A stretch of 64,000 nt of DNA from Pseudomonas neuropathica (GCF_015461835.1 NZ_JACOPX010000020.1:1-64000); one strand, 5' to 3'; positions 42,081-52,894 are shown, numbered from the stretch's first letter. The notes: generated from the letters alone by a model not told the origin. A program made the numbers and translations.

Positions 42081-43160
42081 ATGGCCAAACCTGGATTTCG
42101 TCTCGCGCTGTTTGCCACCCTGCTGGCACTGATTGTGGTGCTGCTCGGCGCCTATACGCGCCTGACCCACGCCGGCCTCGGCTGTCCGGACTGGCCAGGC
42201 TGCTACGGTTTTATCAGCGTGCCGAAAAGCGAAGCCCAACTGGCCCATGCCGAACTGCATTACCCGGACTCGCCAGTGGAAGCACACAAGGGCTGGAACG
42301 AGATGATCCACCGCTACTTCGCCGGCACCCTCGGCCTGCTGATTTCGATCCTCGCCGGGCGCGCGTGGGTCAATCGGCGCCATCCGGGACAGCCGTTGAA
42401 GCTGCCGCTGTTTCTGCTGGCGGTGGTGTTTGCGCAAGCGGCGTTCGGCATGTGGACGGTGACGCTCAAGCTCTGGCCGCAGGTGGTCACCGGGCATTTG
42501 CTCGGCGGGTTTGCGACGTTGAGTTTGCTGTTTTTGCTGACTTTGAGACTGTCCGGCGTGCTACCGGCGCTGACCGTACCCAAGCGTTTGCAGTATTGGG
42601 CGACGGCGGGATTGTTGTTGGTGATTGGCCAGATCGCGCTGGGTGGCTGGGTCAGTTCCAACTACGCGGCGGTGGCGTGCATCGACTTCCCGACCTGCCA
42701 TGGGCAATGGCTGCCGCCGGCGGATTTCGCCAACGGTTTTCACCTGACCCAACACATCGGTCCGAACTATCTCGGTGGGCAACTCGACAGCGATGCACGC
42801 ACGGCGATTCACCTGACTCATCGTATTGGTGCGCTGCTGGTGACGCTGGTGCTGCTCGGTCTCGCCTGGCAATTGAAAGTGGTTGGAATGGCGCGGTTGG
42901 CCGGTCTTGTGTTGATTGCCCTCGCGGCGCAGATCACCCTCGGCATCAGCAACGTGCTGTTCCATCTGCCGCTGCCGGTGGCGGTCGCGCATAACGCTGG
43001 CGGCGCGGCGTTGCTGCTGACCATGGTGCTGGTCAATTACCACGCGCGCACCAGCCTGGTTCGGGTCAAACAACCGGTGCTCGCGCGCTGGCGCCTGAGC
43101 CCGCGCAAACACACGGCCGCGCCCATCACCATAAAAGGAGAAACGCCGTGGCGATTCTGA
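42081..43160 (+). CDS. ctaA: Heme A synthase (COX15/CtaA)
   Basis: 359 aa, eight membrane helices in two repeated halves. Heme-binding histidines are in WNEMIHRYFAGTLG and the second-half HLTHRIGALLV, and two loop cysteine pairs (LGCPDWPGCYG; VACIDFPTCHG) are present. It oxidises heme O to heme A for the aa3 oxidase. 10 bp after the SCO-like gene; the next gene starts 13 bp before its end. Confidence 0.95.
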   Translation: MAKPGFRLALFATLLALIVVLLGAYTRLTHAGLGCPDWPGCYGFISVPKSEAQLAHAELHYPDSPVEAHKGWNEMIHRYFAGTLGLLISILAGRAWVNRRHPGQPLKLPLFLLAVVFAQAAFGMWTVTLKLWPQVVTGHLLGGFATLSLLFLLTLRLSGVLPALTVPKRLQYWATAGLLLVIGQIALGGWVSSNYAAVACIDFPTCHGQWLPPADFANGFHLTQHIGPNYLGGQLDSDARTAIHLTHRIGALLVTLVLLGLAWQLKVVGMARLAGLVLIALAAQITLGISNVLFHLPLPVAVAHNAGGAALLLTMVLVNYHARTSLVRVKQPVLARWRLSPRKHTAAPITIKGETPWRF

Positions 43161-44047
43161 TTGGCGAGCGCCCGCATCAGGCGATCTGGCGTGATTATCT
43201 GGAGCTGACCAAACCGAAAGTCGTGGTGCTGATGCTGATCACCTCGCTGGTCGGCATGTTCCTCGCGACCCGTGCCGGGGTGCCGTGGACGGTGCTGGTG
43301 TTCGGCAATCTGGGTATCGCGTTGTGTGCCGGTGGTGCGGCGGCGGTCAACCATGTGGTGGATCGGCGCATCGATGCGGTGATGGCGCGTACGCATAAAC
43401 GGCCGCTGGCCGAGGGCCGGGTTTCACCGGCGGCGGCGCTGACGTTTGCCTTGGTGCTGGCGTTGCTCGGTCAGGCGTTGTTGCTGACCTTCACCAATCC
43501 GCTGACCGCTTGGCTGACCTTGGCTTCGCTTCTTGGTTATGCAGTGATTTACACCGGTTTCCTCAAACGCGCGACGCCGCAGAACATCGTCATCGGTGGC
43601 CTCGCCGGCGCTGCCCCGCCATTACTGGGCTGGACCGCAGCCACCGGCCACGTCAGCGCCGAACCGTTGTTGCTGGTGCTGATCATCTTCGCCTGGACGC
43701 CGCCGCACTTCTGGGCGCTGGCGATCCATCGCAAAGAGGAATACGCCAAGGCCGACATCCCGATGCTGCCGGTCACCCACGGCGAGCACTACACCAAGGT
43801 GCACATTCTGCTCTACACCTTCGCGCTGCTGGCGGTGAGTCTGCTGCCTTACGTGATTCACATGAGCGGCATGCTCTACCTGATTTGCGCGCTCGGCCTC
43901 GGCGCAAGGTTTCTGCAATGGGCCGTGGTGCTGTACCGTGGCACTCGGCCGCACGCGGCGATCAACACCTTCAAGTACTCTATTTGGTACTTGTTCCTGT
44001 TGTTCATCGCCCTGCTCGTAGACCACTACTTACTGTTGAACCTATGA
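43148..44047 (+). CDS. cyoE: Protoheme IX farnesyltransferase (heme O synthase)
   Basis: 299-aa UbiA-type prenyltransferase with multiple helices. The Asp-rich motifs are NHVVDRRIDAVMARTHKRPL and the later HRKEEYAKADIPMLPV. It makes heme O from protoheme, the substrate of CtaA encoded just upstream. The start is the GTG at 43148 behind AAAGGAG. Also called ctaB. The stop overlaps the next start (ATGA). Confidence 0.96.
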   Translation: MAILIGERPHQAIWRDYLELTKPKVVVLMLITSLVGMFLATRAGVPWTVLVFGNLGIALCAGGAAAVNHVVDRRIDAVMARTHKRPLAEGRVSPAAALTFALVLALLGQALLLTFTNPLTAWLTLASLLGYAVIYTGFLKRATPQNIVIGGLAGAAPPLLGWTAATGHVSAEPLLLVLIIFAWTPPHFWALAIHRKEEYAKADIPMLPVTHGEHYTKVHILLYTFALLAVSLLPYVIHMSGMLYLICALGLGARFLQWAVVLYRGTRPHAAINTFKYSIWYLFLLFIALLVDHYLLLNL

Positions 44048-44679
44048 CTCGAACCCAGAAAACCGTCTTCATCCTCGTCGCCGTGATCGCGCTGATCCTG
44101 GGACTTACCGTCAACAAAGTGCTGAGCGGCAAGGGCCAGGGCGACCCGACTGCGCTGATCGACGCCGGCATTATCCTGCTGCCGCAGAGCCGCAATCTGC
44201 CGGATGTGACGATGACCGATCAGGACGGTAAACCGGTGGCGATCAACGAGTTGAAAGGCAAGTGGAGCCTGCTGTTCTTCGGCTACACCTTCTGCCCGGA
44301 CATCTGCCCGACTACGTTGGCGCAGCTGCGGCAGATCAAGAGTGAACTGCCGAAAGACGCTGTGGACAAGTTGCAGATCGTGCTGGTCAGCGTTGACCCG
44401 AACCGCGATAACCCCAAGCAGTTGAAGCAGTACCTGGGCTATTTTGATCCGCAGTTCATTGGCCTGACACCGACTTCGATTGAAGAACTGCAGAAGGTGG
44501 CGAACGCGGTGAGTATTCCGTTTATTCCGGCGGATACGAGCAAGCCGAATTACACGGTGGATCACAGCGGCAACCTCGCGGTAATTGGCCCGGACGGCAC
44601 ACAACGCGGGTTTATTCGGGCACCGTTGAACAACACCAAACTGGTTGCGCAGCTGCCGGTCATGCTTAACCGTAAGTGA
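44044..44679 (+). CDS. SCO-family copper chaperone
   Basis: 211 aa: one N-terminal membrane anchor and a thioredoxin-fold domain with CPDIC (C84, C88) and H174 (VDHSGNLAVI), the three copper ligands of SCO1/SenC proteins, plus LLFFGYTFCPDICPTTLAQL context. It delivers copper to the CuA site of CoxB. ATGA overlap with cyoE. Last gene of the cox locus, followed by the composite repeat copy B. Confidence 0.95.
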   Translation: MTRTQKTVFILVAVIALILGLTVNKVLSGKGQGDPTALIDAGIILLPQSRNLPDVTMTDQDGKPVAINELKGKWSLLFFGYTFCPDICPTTLAQLRQIKSELPKDAVDKLQIVLVSVDPNRDNPKQLKQYLGYFDPQFIGLTPTSIEELQKVANAVSIPFIPADTSKPNYTVDHSGNLAVIGPDGTQRGFIRAPLNNTKLVAQLPVMLNRK

Positions 44680-44697
44680 CAGTTTAAAAGCGAAAAG

Positions 44698-44875
44698 CCC
44701 CTCACCCTAGCCCTCTCCCAGAGGGAGAGGGAACTGATTGGGGGATATTCAAGAGTTACGCCGACCTGAAAGTTATCCGCTGAATCCATAATCAACTCGG
44801 TCTGTCAGGTCGATGTAGAACTCAAGACACCTCGGTCGGCCCCCTCTCCCTCCGGGAGAGGGCTGGGGTGAGGGG
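44698..44875. repeat. Composite intergenic repeat, copy B
   Basis: About 178 bp. Left arm CCCCTCACCCTAGCCCTCTC and right arm GAGAGGGCTGGGGTGAGGGG are inverted complements. Inner CAGGTCGATGTAGAACTCAA and ACACCTCGGTCGGCCCC (from 44815) match copy A at 17831. The 3' half is the best-conserved part. It sits between the sco stop and the metQ terminator. Confidence 0.82.
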
Positions 44876-44912
44876 AAGCTTCACAGCAGGTCCAAAGCCA
44901 AACACCAGACAC

Positions 44913-44946
44913 AAAAAAGGGGATGCTCATGGCGTCCCCTTTTTCG
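44913..44946 (-). terminator. Terminator of metNIQ
   Basis: AAAAAAGGGGA / TCCCCTTTTT stem around a GC-closed loop; on the minus strand it reads into TTTTTT directly after metQ. Confidence 0.88.
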
Positions 44947-44961
44947 TTGCAGAAATCTAAA

Positions 44962-45732
44962 TCAGAACGCCGGCAATACCGCGCCTTTGTACTTCTCGGT
45001 AATGAATTTCTTCACTTCCGGGCTGTGCAGGGCTGCAGCGAGTTTCTGCATCGCATCGCTGTCCTTGTTGTCCGCGCGGGACACGAGGATGTTCACGTAC
45101 GGCGAGTCGTTGCCTTCGATTACCAGCGCATCCTTGGACGGATCGAGCTTGGCTTCCAGCGCATAGTTGGTGTTGATCAGCGCCAGATCGACCTGGGTGA
45201 GCACACGCGGGATGGTCGCGGCTTCCAGTTCACGGATTTTCAGGTCTTTCGGGTTTGTCGCGATGTCTTTGACGGTCGACAGGATGTTGGTCGGATCCTT
45301 CAACGTGATCACGCCAGCCTTGGCCAGCAGCAACAGGGCACGGCCGCCGTTGGTGGCGTCGTTCGGAATCACCACGTTGGCACCGCTTGGCAGATCCTTC
45401 AGATCCTTGAGCTTGCTCGAGTAGGCGCCCAGCGGCTCCAGGTGCACACCGGTCACGGCAACCAGACTAGTGCCCTTGGCCTTGTTGAACTCATCAAGGT
45501 ACGGCTGGTGCTGGAAGAAGTTGGCGTCCAGACGCTTTTCTGCGACCTGTACGTTCGGCTGAATGTAGTCGGTGAAGACCTTGACCTTCAGATCCACCCC
45601 TTCTTTGGCCAACGCCGGCTTCACGAACTCAAGGATTTCCGCGTGCGGCACCGGGGTGGCGGCAACGGTCAGGGTTTCGGCGTGGGCCGAGAATGCTGCA
45701 ACGGCAGCAAAAGCAGCGATCAGTTTTTTCAT
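44962..45732 (-). CDS. metQ: Methionine ABC transporter, substrate-binding protein
   Basis: 256-aa NlpA/MetQ-family protein. The signal peptide MKKLIAAFAAVAAFSAHA has no lipobox cysteine, so the mature protein should be a soluble periplasmic binder and not the lipoprotein seen in E. coli. Family marks: VKVFTDYIQPNVQVAEKRLD and DANFFQHQPYLDEFNKAKG. It binds D/L-methionine for MetI-MetN. Third gene of the metN-metI-metQ operon, 76 bp after metI. Confidence 0.92.
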   Translation of the reverse strand: MKKLIAAFAAVAAFSAHAETLTVAATPVPHAEILEFVKPALAKEGVDLKVKVFTDYIQPNVQVAEKRLDANFFQHQPYLDEFNKAKGTSLVAVTGVHLEPLGAYSSKLKDLKDLPSGANVVIPNDATNGGRALLLLAKAGVITLKDPTNILSTVKDIATNPKDLKIRELEAATIPRVLTQVDLALINTNYALEAKLDPSKDALVIEGNDSPYVNILVSRADNKDSDAMQKLAAALHSPEVKKFITEKYKGAVLPAF

Positions 45733-45808
45733 TCAGCTAACTCCTTATGAGGCGCCCGTCTGGCGCCTGCCAGCGAATGGCCGGCTCATCTCTTGATTAC
45801 AAAACCGG

Positions 45809-46483
45809 TTATTTGCGCGAGAAATGCACGACCAGTCGATCACCGACCATCTGCAGCACTTGCACCAGAATCAACAGCAACACCACGGTGACGATCATTA
45901 CGTCAGTCTGGAAACGCTGGTAACCGAAACGGATCGCCAGGTCACCCAGACCACCAGCGCCAACCACACCGGCCATCGCCGTGTAGGACACCAGTGTAAT
46001 CGCCGTCACCGTAATCGCCGCGAAGATGCCCGGACGGGCTTCCGGCAGCAGGGCGTTCATGATGATCTGCCGCGTGGTCGCGCCCATCGACTGGGTGGCT
46101 TCGATGATGCCGCGATCGACTTCACGCAGCGCGGTTTCCACCAAACGCGCGAAGAACGGTGTCGCACCGACTACCAATGGCGGAATCGCACCGGCCACGC
46201 CCAGCGACGTGCCGGTGATCAGCACGGTGAACGGGATCATCACGATCAACAGAATAATGAACGGCAGCGAACGCAGGATGTTCACCGCCAGCGACATGAA
46301 TGCGTAGAGGCCACGGTTTTCCAGCAATTGACGCGGGCTGCACAGAAACAGCAACACGCCCAGAGGTAGGCCGAGCAATACGGTGAACAGCAGCGAACCA
46401 CCGAGCATCAGCATCGTGTCGCCGGTGGCCAGCCAGATTTCGTACCAGTCGATATTGGTGAAGAAACTGATCAGGTCTTCCAT
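45809..46483 (-). CDS. metI: Methionine ABC transporter, permease
   Basis: 224 aa, about five membrane helices and the EAA loop for MetN contact (IEATQSMGATTRQIIMNALL). Typical MetI start MEDLISFFTNIDWYEIWLAT. One base overlap with metN. Confidence 0.95.
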   Translation of the reverse strand: MEDLISFFTNIDWYEIWLATGDTMLMLGGSLLFTVLLGLPLGVLLFLCSPRQLLENRGLYAFMSLAVNILRSLPFIILLIVMIPFTVLITGTSLGVAGAIPPLVVGATPFFARLVETALREVDRGIIEATQSMGATTRQIIMNALLPEARPGIFAAITVTAITLVSYTAMAGVVGAGGLGDLAIRFGYQRFQTDVMIVTVVLLLILVQVLQMVGDRLVVHFSRK

Positions 46484-47490
46484 TAGCGCAATACCTCCAT
46501 GTGAACGTCAGCGGCGGTGAAGCGGGCGAAGGCCGCTTCCATGTCGCCACCGGTGACGGCGAGGGTCAATTGCCCGTACGGAATGTCTTTGATGCGGTCG
46601 ATGCGACCGGCGAGGATGCTGTAGTCGACGCCGGTTTCCCGAGCGACGGTACCGAGCAGCGGCGCGTAGGTCGCTTCGCCCTGGAAGGTCAGACGCACAA
46701 TGCGGCCCGGCACGTGAGCGAAGTCATCACGTTGCTCGCTTTCGTCGATCTGCTCGCTTTCCTGGACGAAACGCTTGGTGGTCGGGTGTTTTGGATGCAG
46801 GAACACATCGGCGACCGAACCTTGCTCGACGATCACGCCGGCATCCATTACAGCCACTTGATCGCAAACGCGACGGATCACATCCATCTCGTGGGTGATC
46901 AGGACGATGGTCAGTTTCAGTTCGCGGTTGATCTCGGCCAGCAATTGCAGGACCGAGGCGGTGGTCTGCGGGTCAAGGGCACTGGTGGCCTCGTCGCACA
47001 GCAGAATCTTCGGCTTGGTCGCCAGGGCGCGGGCAATGCCGACGCGCTGTTTCTGGCCGCCGGACAATTGCGCCGGGTACTTCTTGGCGTGGTCGGACAG
47101 ACCGACCCGCGCCAGCAATTCAGCAACACGCTTGTCAATCTCGCCGCCCGACAGTTCGCCGGCCAGGGTCAGCGGCAACGCAACGTTGTCGGCCACGGTC
47201 TTGGAGGCGAGCAGGTTGAAATGCTGAAAGATCATCCCGACTTGCTGACGGAAACGGCGCAGGCCGTTGGCGTCCAGTGCGGTGACTTCTTCGCCGTCGA
47301 CGATGATCTTGCCGCCACTGGAGTCTTCCAGGCGATTGATCAGACGCAGCAGGGTACTTTTGCCCGCGCCGGAATGGCCGATCAGGCCGAACACCTGCCC
47401 GTTCTCGATAGAAAGACTGGTCGGATGCAGCGCGGGAATGTCCTTACCGGCGACGCGGTAAGTCTTGTGGACGTTTTGAAACTCGATCAC
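46483..47490 (-). CDS. metN: Methionine ABC transporter, ATPase
   Basis: 335 aa: an ATPase domain with Walker A GHSGAGKST, signature LSGGQKQR and Walker B ILLCDEATSALDPQT, then a C-terminal NIL regulatory domain (about 260-335) that binds methionine and causes trans-inhibition in the E. coli enzyme. First gene of the operon, divergent from katE with a 263-bp gap. Confidence 0.96.
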   Translation of the reverse strand: MIEFQNVHKTYRVAGKDIPALHPTSLSIENGQVFGLIGHSGAGKSTLLRLINRLEDSSGGKIIVDGEEVTALDANGLRRFRQQVGMIFQHFNLLASKTVADNVALPLTLAGELSGGEIDKRVAELLARVGLSDHAKKYPAQLSGGQKQRVGIARALATKPKILLCDEATSALDPQTTASVLQLLAEINRELKLTIVLITHEMDVIRRVCDQVAVMDAGVIVEQGSVADVFLHPKHPTTKRFVQESEQIDESEQRDDFAHVPGRIVRLTFQGEATYAPLLGTVARETGVDYSILAGRIDRIKDIPYGQLTLAVTGGDMEAAFARFTAADVHMEVLR

Positions 47491-47753
47491 GTAGCGAACC
47501 TTGTGGGGCGCGTTAGAAAAGGATCAGCGGTTAGCCGGGCGCGCATTTTAGCCTGTCCGTATAGAGGTTCTTAGCATTTATTTCTCAATTAACCTTCGAT
47601 TTGGCAATAACAAGATCAAAGGTCATAAAAAAGGAACGCCCCCAACGCCTCATCAGTCACTAAGTAAGCGACTTGAAAACCCTGGGTGCCGTGCCCGGGA
47701 ACCACTCAAGAGTCCCCGGCAAACCACGGGGTCAACCGAGGAGTTTACGACTG
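47491..47753. other. metN-katE divergent region
   Basis: 263 bp, A/T-richer in the middle (47575-47640). No S-box or SAM riboswitch is recognisable. Promoters for both directions must lie here, but no consensus is clear. No gene is seen. Confidence 0.45.
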
Positions 47754-49892
47754 ATGAGCAAGAAGCCTACGTCCGACAAAAGCCAAATGGCCGGAACCGA
47801 TACCCCGGATCGTGCCAACACCAACGCCAAACTCGACAGCCTGGAGAAATTCCGCTCCGACGCCACCGGCCAGGCGCTGCGTACCAACCAGGGTGTGAAG
47901 ATTGCCGACAACCAGAACACCCTCAAGGCCGGCCCGCGTGGGCCGTCACTGCTTGAAGATTTCATCATGCGGGAAAAGATCACGCATTTTGACCATGAGC
48001 GGATCCCGGAACGCATCGTCCACGCACGCGGCACCGGGGCGCATGGTTTCTTTCAGGCCTACGAGAACCATTCGACGCTGACCAAGGCCGGGTTCCTACA
48101 GGATCCGGGGAAAAAGACGCCGGTGTTCGTGCGCTTTTCCACGGTGCAGGGCCCACGCGGTTCCGGCGACACCGTGCGTGACGTACGCGGTTTCGCGGTG
48201 AAGTTCTTCACCGATGAAGGCAACTTCGACCTGGTCGGCAACAACATGCCGGTGTTTTTCATTCAGGACGCGATCAAGTTTCCCGACTTCGTCCACGCGG
48301 TGAAACCCGAGCCGCACAACGAAATCCCTACCGGCGGCTCGGCTCACGACACCTTCTGGGACTTCGTTTCGCTGGTTCCGGAATCGGCGCACATGGTCAT
48401 CTGGGCGATGTCCGACCGGGCGATCCCGAAAAGCCTGCGCAGCATGCAGGGCTTCGGCGTGCACACCTTCCGCCTGATCAACGCCGAGGGCAAATCGCGC
48501 TTCGTCAAATTCCACTGGCGCCCTACCGCCGGCACTTGCTCGCTGGTGTGGGACGAGGCGCAGAAGCTCGCGGGTAAAGACACCGATTACCACCGCCGCG
48601 ACCTGTGGGAAGCGATCGAGATGGGTGACTATCCGGAATGGGAACTCGGCGTGCAGATCATTGAGGAGGAAAACGAGCACGACTTCGATTTCGACATCCT
48701 CGACCCGACCAAGCTGATCCCCGAAGAAATCGTGCCGATCACGCCGCTGGGCAAAATGACCCTGAACCGCAACCCCGACAACTTCTTCGCCGAGACCGAG
48801 CAGGTCGCGTTCTGCCCTGGCCACATCGTGCCCGGCATCGACTTCTCCAATGACCCGCTGCTGCAAGGTCGGCTGTTTTCCTACACCGACACGCAAATCA
48901 GCCGACTCGGTGGGCCGAATTTTCACGAGTTGCCGATCAACCGGCCGGTGGCACCGTTCCACAATGGCCAGCGCGATGCGCAACACCGCACGGTGATCGA
49001 CAAGGGCCGCGCCTCGTATGAGCCGAACTCGATTGATGGTGGCTGGCCCAAAGAAACCCCGCCGGCCGCAAAGGACGGTGGCTTCGAGAGCTATCCGGAA
49101 CGCATCGACGCGAACAAGATCCGCCAGCGCAGCGAGTCGTTCAGCGATCACTTCTCCCAGGCGACGTTGTTCTTCAACAGCATGAGCGATCACGAGAAGG
49201 AGCACATCATTGCCGCTTACAGCTTCGAGCTGGGCAAGGTTGAGCGTGAGTTCATCCGCGCGCGGGAGGTGAACGAGATTCTCGCCAACATCGATCTGGA
49301 ACTGGCCAAGCGTGTGGCGGCTAATCTGGGCTTGCCGGCGCCTACCAAAGGCACAGTGGATGCGCGCAAGGTGTCTTTCGATCACTCGCCGTCACTGAGT
49401 CAGGCTAATTTGCTGCCAGAAAACATCAAAACCCGAAAAGTGGCAATTCTTGCTGCCAACGGCGTCGATGGTGCGGCGATTGATGCAATGAAGAAGGCAT
49501 TGGCCGCTGAGGGTGCGCATGCCAAGTTGCTCGGCCCAACTTCAGCGCCGGTGAAGACCGCTGACGGCAAAACGTTGCCAGTGGATGCCTCGATGGAAGG
49601 CATGCCGTCAGTGATTTTCGATGCGGTGTTCGTACCGGGTGGCGCGGCGTCGGTGAAGGCGTTGAGCGGCGATGGCGTGGCGTTGCATTACCTGCTGGAG
49701 GCGTACAAGCATCTGAAGGCGATTGCGTTGCAGGGTGATGCGAAGCAGTTGCAGAATCTGCTGAAACTGGAGGCGGATGACGGATTGCTGCAAGGCAAGG
49801 ATGTGCCAGCGTTGACCAAGCCGTTCTTTGCGGCGATCGGGCAGCATCGGGTTTGGGCGCGGGAGCCTAAGGCGAAAGCCATTCCAGCTTAA
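47754..49892 (+). CDS. katE: Large-subunit catalase HPII
   Basis: 712-aa monofunctional heme catalase of clade 2. The active-site histidine lies in RIPERIVHARGTGAHGFFQA, the asparagine in DLVGNNMPVFFIQD, and the proximal tyrosine in LFSYTDTQISRLGG. The last ~150 residues (RKVAILAANGVDG...) form the class I glutamine amidotransferase/DJ-1-like domain typical of HPII. The ATG at 47754 begins MSKKPTSDKSQMAG, with GAGGAG about 11 bases upstream; a longer frame upstream lacks homology. Confidence 0.95.
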   Translation: MSKKPTSDKSQMAGTDTPDRANTNAKLDSLEKFRSDATGQALRTNQGVKIADNQNTLKAGPRGPSLLEDFIMREKITHFDHERIPERIVHARGTGAHGFFQAYENHSTLTKAGFLQDPGKKTPVFVRFSTVQGPRGSGDTVRDVRGFAVKFFTDEGNFDLVGNNMPVFFIQDAIKFPDFVHAVKPEPHNEIPTGGSAHDTFWDFVSLVPESAHMVIWAMSDRAIPKSLRSMQGFGVHTFRLINAEGKSRFVKFHWRPTAGTCSLVWDEAQKLAGKDTDYHRRDLWEAIEMGDYPEWELGVQIIEEENEHDFDFDILDPTKLIPEEIVPITPLGKMTLNRNPDNFFAETEQVAFCPGHIVPGIDFSNDPLLQGRLFSYTDTQISRLGGPNFHELPINRPVAPFHNGQRDAQHRTVIDKGRASYEPNSIDGGWPKETPPAAKDGGFESYPERIDANKIRQRSESFSDHFSQATLFFNSMSDHEKEHIIAAYSFELGKVEREFIRAREVNEILANIDLELAKRVAANLGLPAPTKGTVDARKVSFDHSPSLSQANLLPENIKTRKVAILAANGVDGAAIDAMKKALAAEGAHAKLLGPTSAPVKTADGKTLPVDASMEGMPSVIFDAVFVPGGAASVKALSGDGVALHYLLEAYKHLKAIALQGDAKQLQNLLKLEADDGLLQGKDVPALTKPFFAAIGQHRVWAREPKAKAIPA

Positions 49893-49920
49893 GATCTTCG
49901 TTGGCTGAAAGGACGCTTTC

Positions 49921-50008
49921 GCGAGCAGCTCGCTCCCACAAGGGATCTCTGGTGAACACAGATTTTGTGTCAGGCCCGAGATCAAATGTGGGAGCGAGCT
50001 TGCTCCGG
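49921..50008. repeat. REP pair (GTGGGAGCGAGCTTGCTC type)
   Basis: GCGAGCAGCTCGCTCCCACA (49921-49940) and TGTGGGAGCGAGCTTGCTCC (from 49987) are imperfect inverted arms. This is a third REP family in the window, between convergent katE and the lipoprotein gene. Confidence 0.85.
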
Positions 50009-50028
50009 GCGGCGTTCCGACGAAGCTT

Positions 50029-50742
50029 TTAAGGTTTACGCGGACTCAAGACCATCTGCGCCGGTACTGTGCGCAGAGTTTGCTTCACAATCTTCAGATC
50101 AAAATCCGGATTCAACTTCTTCACCCGCTTGGTCAGCAACGTCGCCAGCCACGGATAGTCATCGGTACGCGGCGCCTGAATGGTCACCCCACACTCATAA
50201 TTCACCACATCAGCGGCGATCGCATCGAGTTGCCGGCGAAGTTTGCGGCTATCGGTGATGTTCAGCGCAACCGTGGTGCTCTCGGCAGCCGGATCAATCA
50301 CTTTGGCTTTCGGCTTGGCCTCGGCGGCCAGCAATGCAGCCTCAGCCTTTTCCAGCTCAGCCTTGCGCGCTTCAGTAATGGCACCGTTGACGCCACCGGT
50401 CAGCGCCGGCGCTTTCGGCATCAACGCGCGGGCACGGCTTAACGCCGTAGCGGCAGCATTCACATCGCCCTTCTGCAGCACAATCTGGCTGCGACGCAGA
50501 TACGCTTCGGCCAATTGCCGCTGGTATTGCTCAAGGGATTGATCGTTGGGGGTTTCTTTCTGCAAAGCGGCCAACTGATCTTCGGCAGTGGCCAGCTCGC
50601 TGCTGGCCAGGCTTTGCTCCAGCTGTGCGATGGCCGTAGCTCGCGCATCGGGGACTTCGGCCACCGGCGGCGTGCTTTGGCAGGCGCCCAGTAGCACTGA
50701 AAATGCGACAAGGAGCAGATAACGGGAGGCGAACGGCTTCAT
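50029..50742 (-). CDS. PA5502-type lipoprotein with helical repeats
   Basis: 237 aa with lipobox LGAC (C21, +2 Gln, outer membrane). Residues 30-125 look like TPR-style helical pairs (ELATAEDQLAALQKETPNDQ; EAYLRRSQIVLQKGDVNAAA). The C-terminal part has DDYPWLATLLTKRVKKLNPD and ends in a conserved basic tail. Located between katE and the znu locus, as in P. aeruginosa. Function unknown. Confidence 0.82.
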   Translation of the reverse strand: MKPFASRYLLLVAFSVLLGACQSTPPVAEVPDARATAIAQLEQSLASSELATAEDQLAALQKETPNDQSLEQYQRQLAEAYLRRSQIVLQKGDVNAAATALSRARALMPKAPALTGGVNGAITEARKAELEKAEAALLAAEAKPKAKVIDPAAESTTVALNITDSRKLRRQLDAIAADVVNYECGVTIQAPRTDDYPWLATLLTKRVKKLNPDFDLKIVKQTLRTVPAQMVLSPRKP

Positions 50743-50779
50743 TCCTGCGACTCTCTATTTGCGCAAAAAGCGGCCAAGT

Positions 50780-51560
50780 CTACACCCCACGACGGGGCAG
50801 AACAAAACTCAACAGAAACAGTGCGGCCGCCGTCACAACGATAGACGGCCCCGCCGGGGTGTCTTTGAACCACGACAGCGCCAGCCCGCCACACACGGCG
50901 AGCATGCCCAGCAGGCTTGCGCCCAGTGCCATCTGCTCCGGCGAGCGGGCGTGACGCTGTGCCGCAGCCGCCGGGATGATCAGCAGTGAAGTAATCAGCA
51001 ACACTCCGACGATTTTCATCGCCACCGCGATCACCACCGCGATCAATAACATCAGCGCCATGCGCAGGCCCGCCACCGGCAGGCCTTCGACCTTGGCCAG
51101 CTCTTCGTGCACGGTGATCGCCAGCAATGGCCGCCACAGTGTCACCAGCAACACCAGCACCGCCGCGCTGCCGCCGAGGATCCACGCCAGATCGGTCGGG
51201 CTGATCGCCAGCAGGTCGCCGAACAGATAGGCCATCAGGTCGATCCGCACTTCATGCATGAAGCTTAGTACCACCAGGCCGAGAGAGAGTGTGCTCGGTG
51301 CGAGAATTCCCAACAGCGTGTCGGACGCCAGCGGTTGACGCTGTTGCAATGTGACCAGCAGCACCGCCAGCAACAGACAGCCTACGGTCACCGCAACGGT
51401 CGGGCTGACATCCAGCAGAAAGCCCAGCGCCACACCCAGCAACGCGGCGTGGGACAAGGTGTCGCCGAAATAGGCCATGCGCCGCCAGACCACAAACGAA
51501 CCCAGCGGACCTGCAACGATCGCCAGCGCCAGACCTGCAAGCAGGGCATACAACAGAAAA

Positions 51561-51568
<8 letters not shown>
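50780..51568 (-). CDS. znuB: Zinc ABC transporter, permease
   Basis: 262-aa ABC-3 family permease with about eight helices (MADFLLYALLAGLALAIVAG; RRMAYFGDTLSHAALLGVAL). Imports Zn2+ with ZnuC and ZnuA. Its first 8 bases overlap the end of znuC. The start is the ATG at 51568; the longer frame from 51754 is antisense-free of homology. Confidence 0.95.
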
Positions 51569-52345
<777 letters not shown>

Positions 52346-52346
<1 letters not shown>

Positions 52347-52828
52347 CAAGCCCCCTGGCAACCGGAACACAGTCCGACGACTTCGACGGTCTGCGCTTCG
52401 ACGATGAAACCAACGTCTTTGGCGCTGTTGATGATCGCGTCGCTGATCACTTTTTGCTCAAGTTCGATGGCGGCGTGGCAATCGCGGCAGATCAGGAATT
52501 GGCCCTGATGCGCGTGTTCCGGGTGTACGCAGCCAACGAAGGCGTTGAGCGAGGAGATGCGGTGTACCAAGCCGTTTTCCAAGAGGAAATCCAGCGCGCG
52601 GTACACGGTCGGCGGCGCGGCGCGGCGGCCGTCCTGCTCGCTCAACACGGCAAGAATGTCGTAGGCGCCCAGCGGTTTGTGGCTCTGCCACACCAATTCC
52701 AGCACCCGGCGGCGCAACGCGGTCAGGCGCAAGCCTTTCTGGGCGCACAAGGTATCGGCCTCGGACAAAGCGCTGTGCACGCAATGAGAGTGGTCGTGGG
52801 GACGGCTGGCAATCGGTGTAATAGGCAT
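52346..52828 (-). CDS. zur: Zinc uptake regulator Zur (Fur family)
   Basis: 160 aa. Fur-type winged helix with LRLTALRRRVLELVWQSHKP and APPTVYRALDFLLENGLVHR, a C-terminal metal domain with the structural-zinc pairs CRDCH and CSGCQ, and His ligands (CVHPEHAHQ). Represses znu genes with Zn2+. It is the first gene of zur-znuC-znuB, so it probably controls itself. Known as np20/zur in P. aeruginosa. Confidence 0.95.
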
Positions 52829-52854
52829 GGGCGGCGACGAGTTTTGATAGAGAC

Positions 52855-52867
52855 GTTATTATGTTAC
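52855..52867. promoter_or_regulatory. Candidate Zur box between zur and znuA
   Basis: GTTATTATGTTAC sits in the 66-bp divergent gap and resembles the Zur consensus core GTTATA-N-TATAAC. One site would cover both promoters, controlling zur-znuCB and znuA together. Confidence 0.6.
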
Positions 52868-52894
52868 CCGTTCTCGCCTCCTTGAGTGGTCATC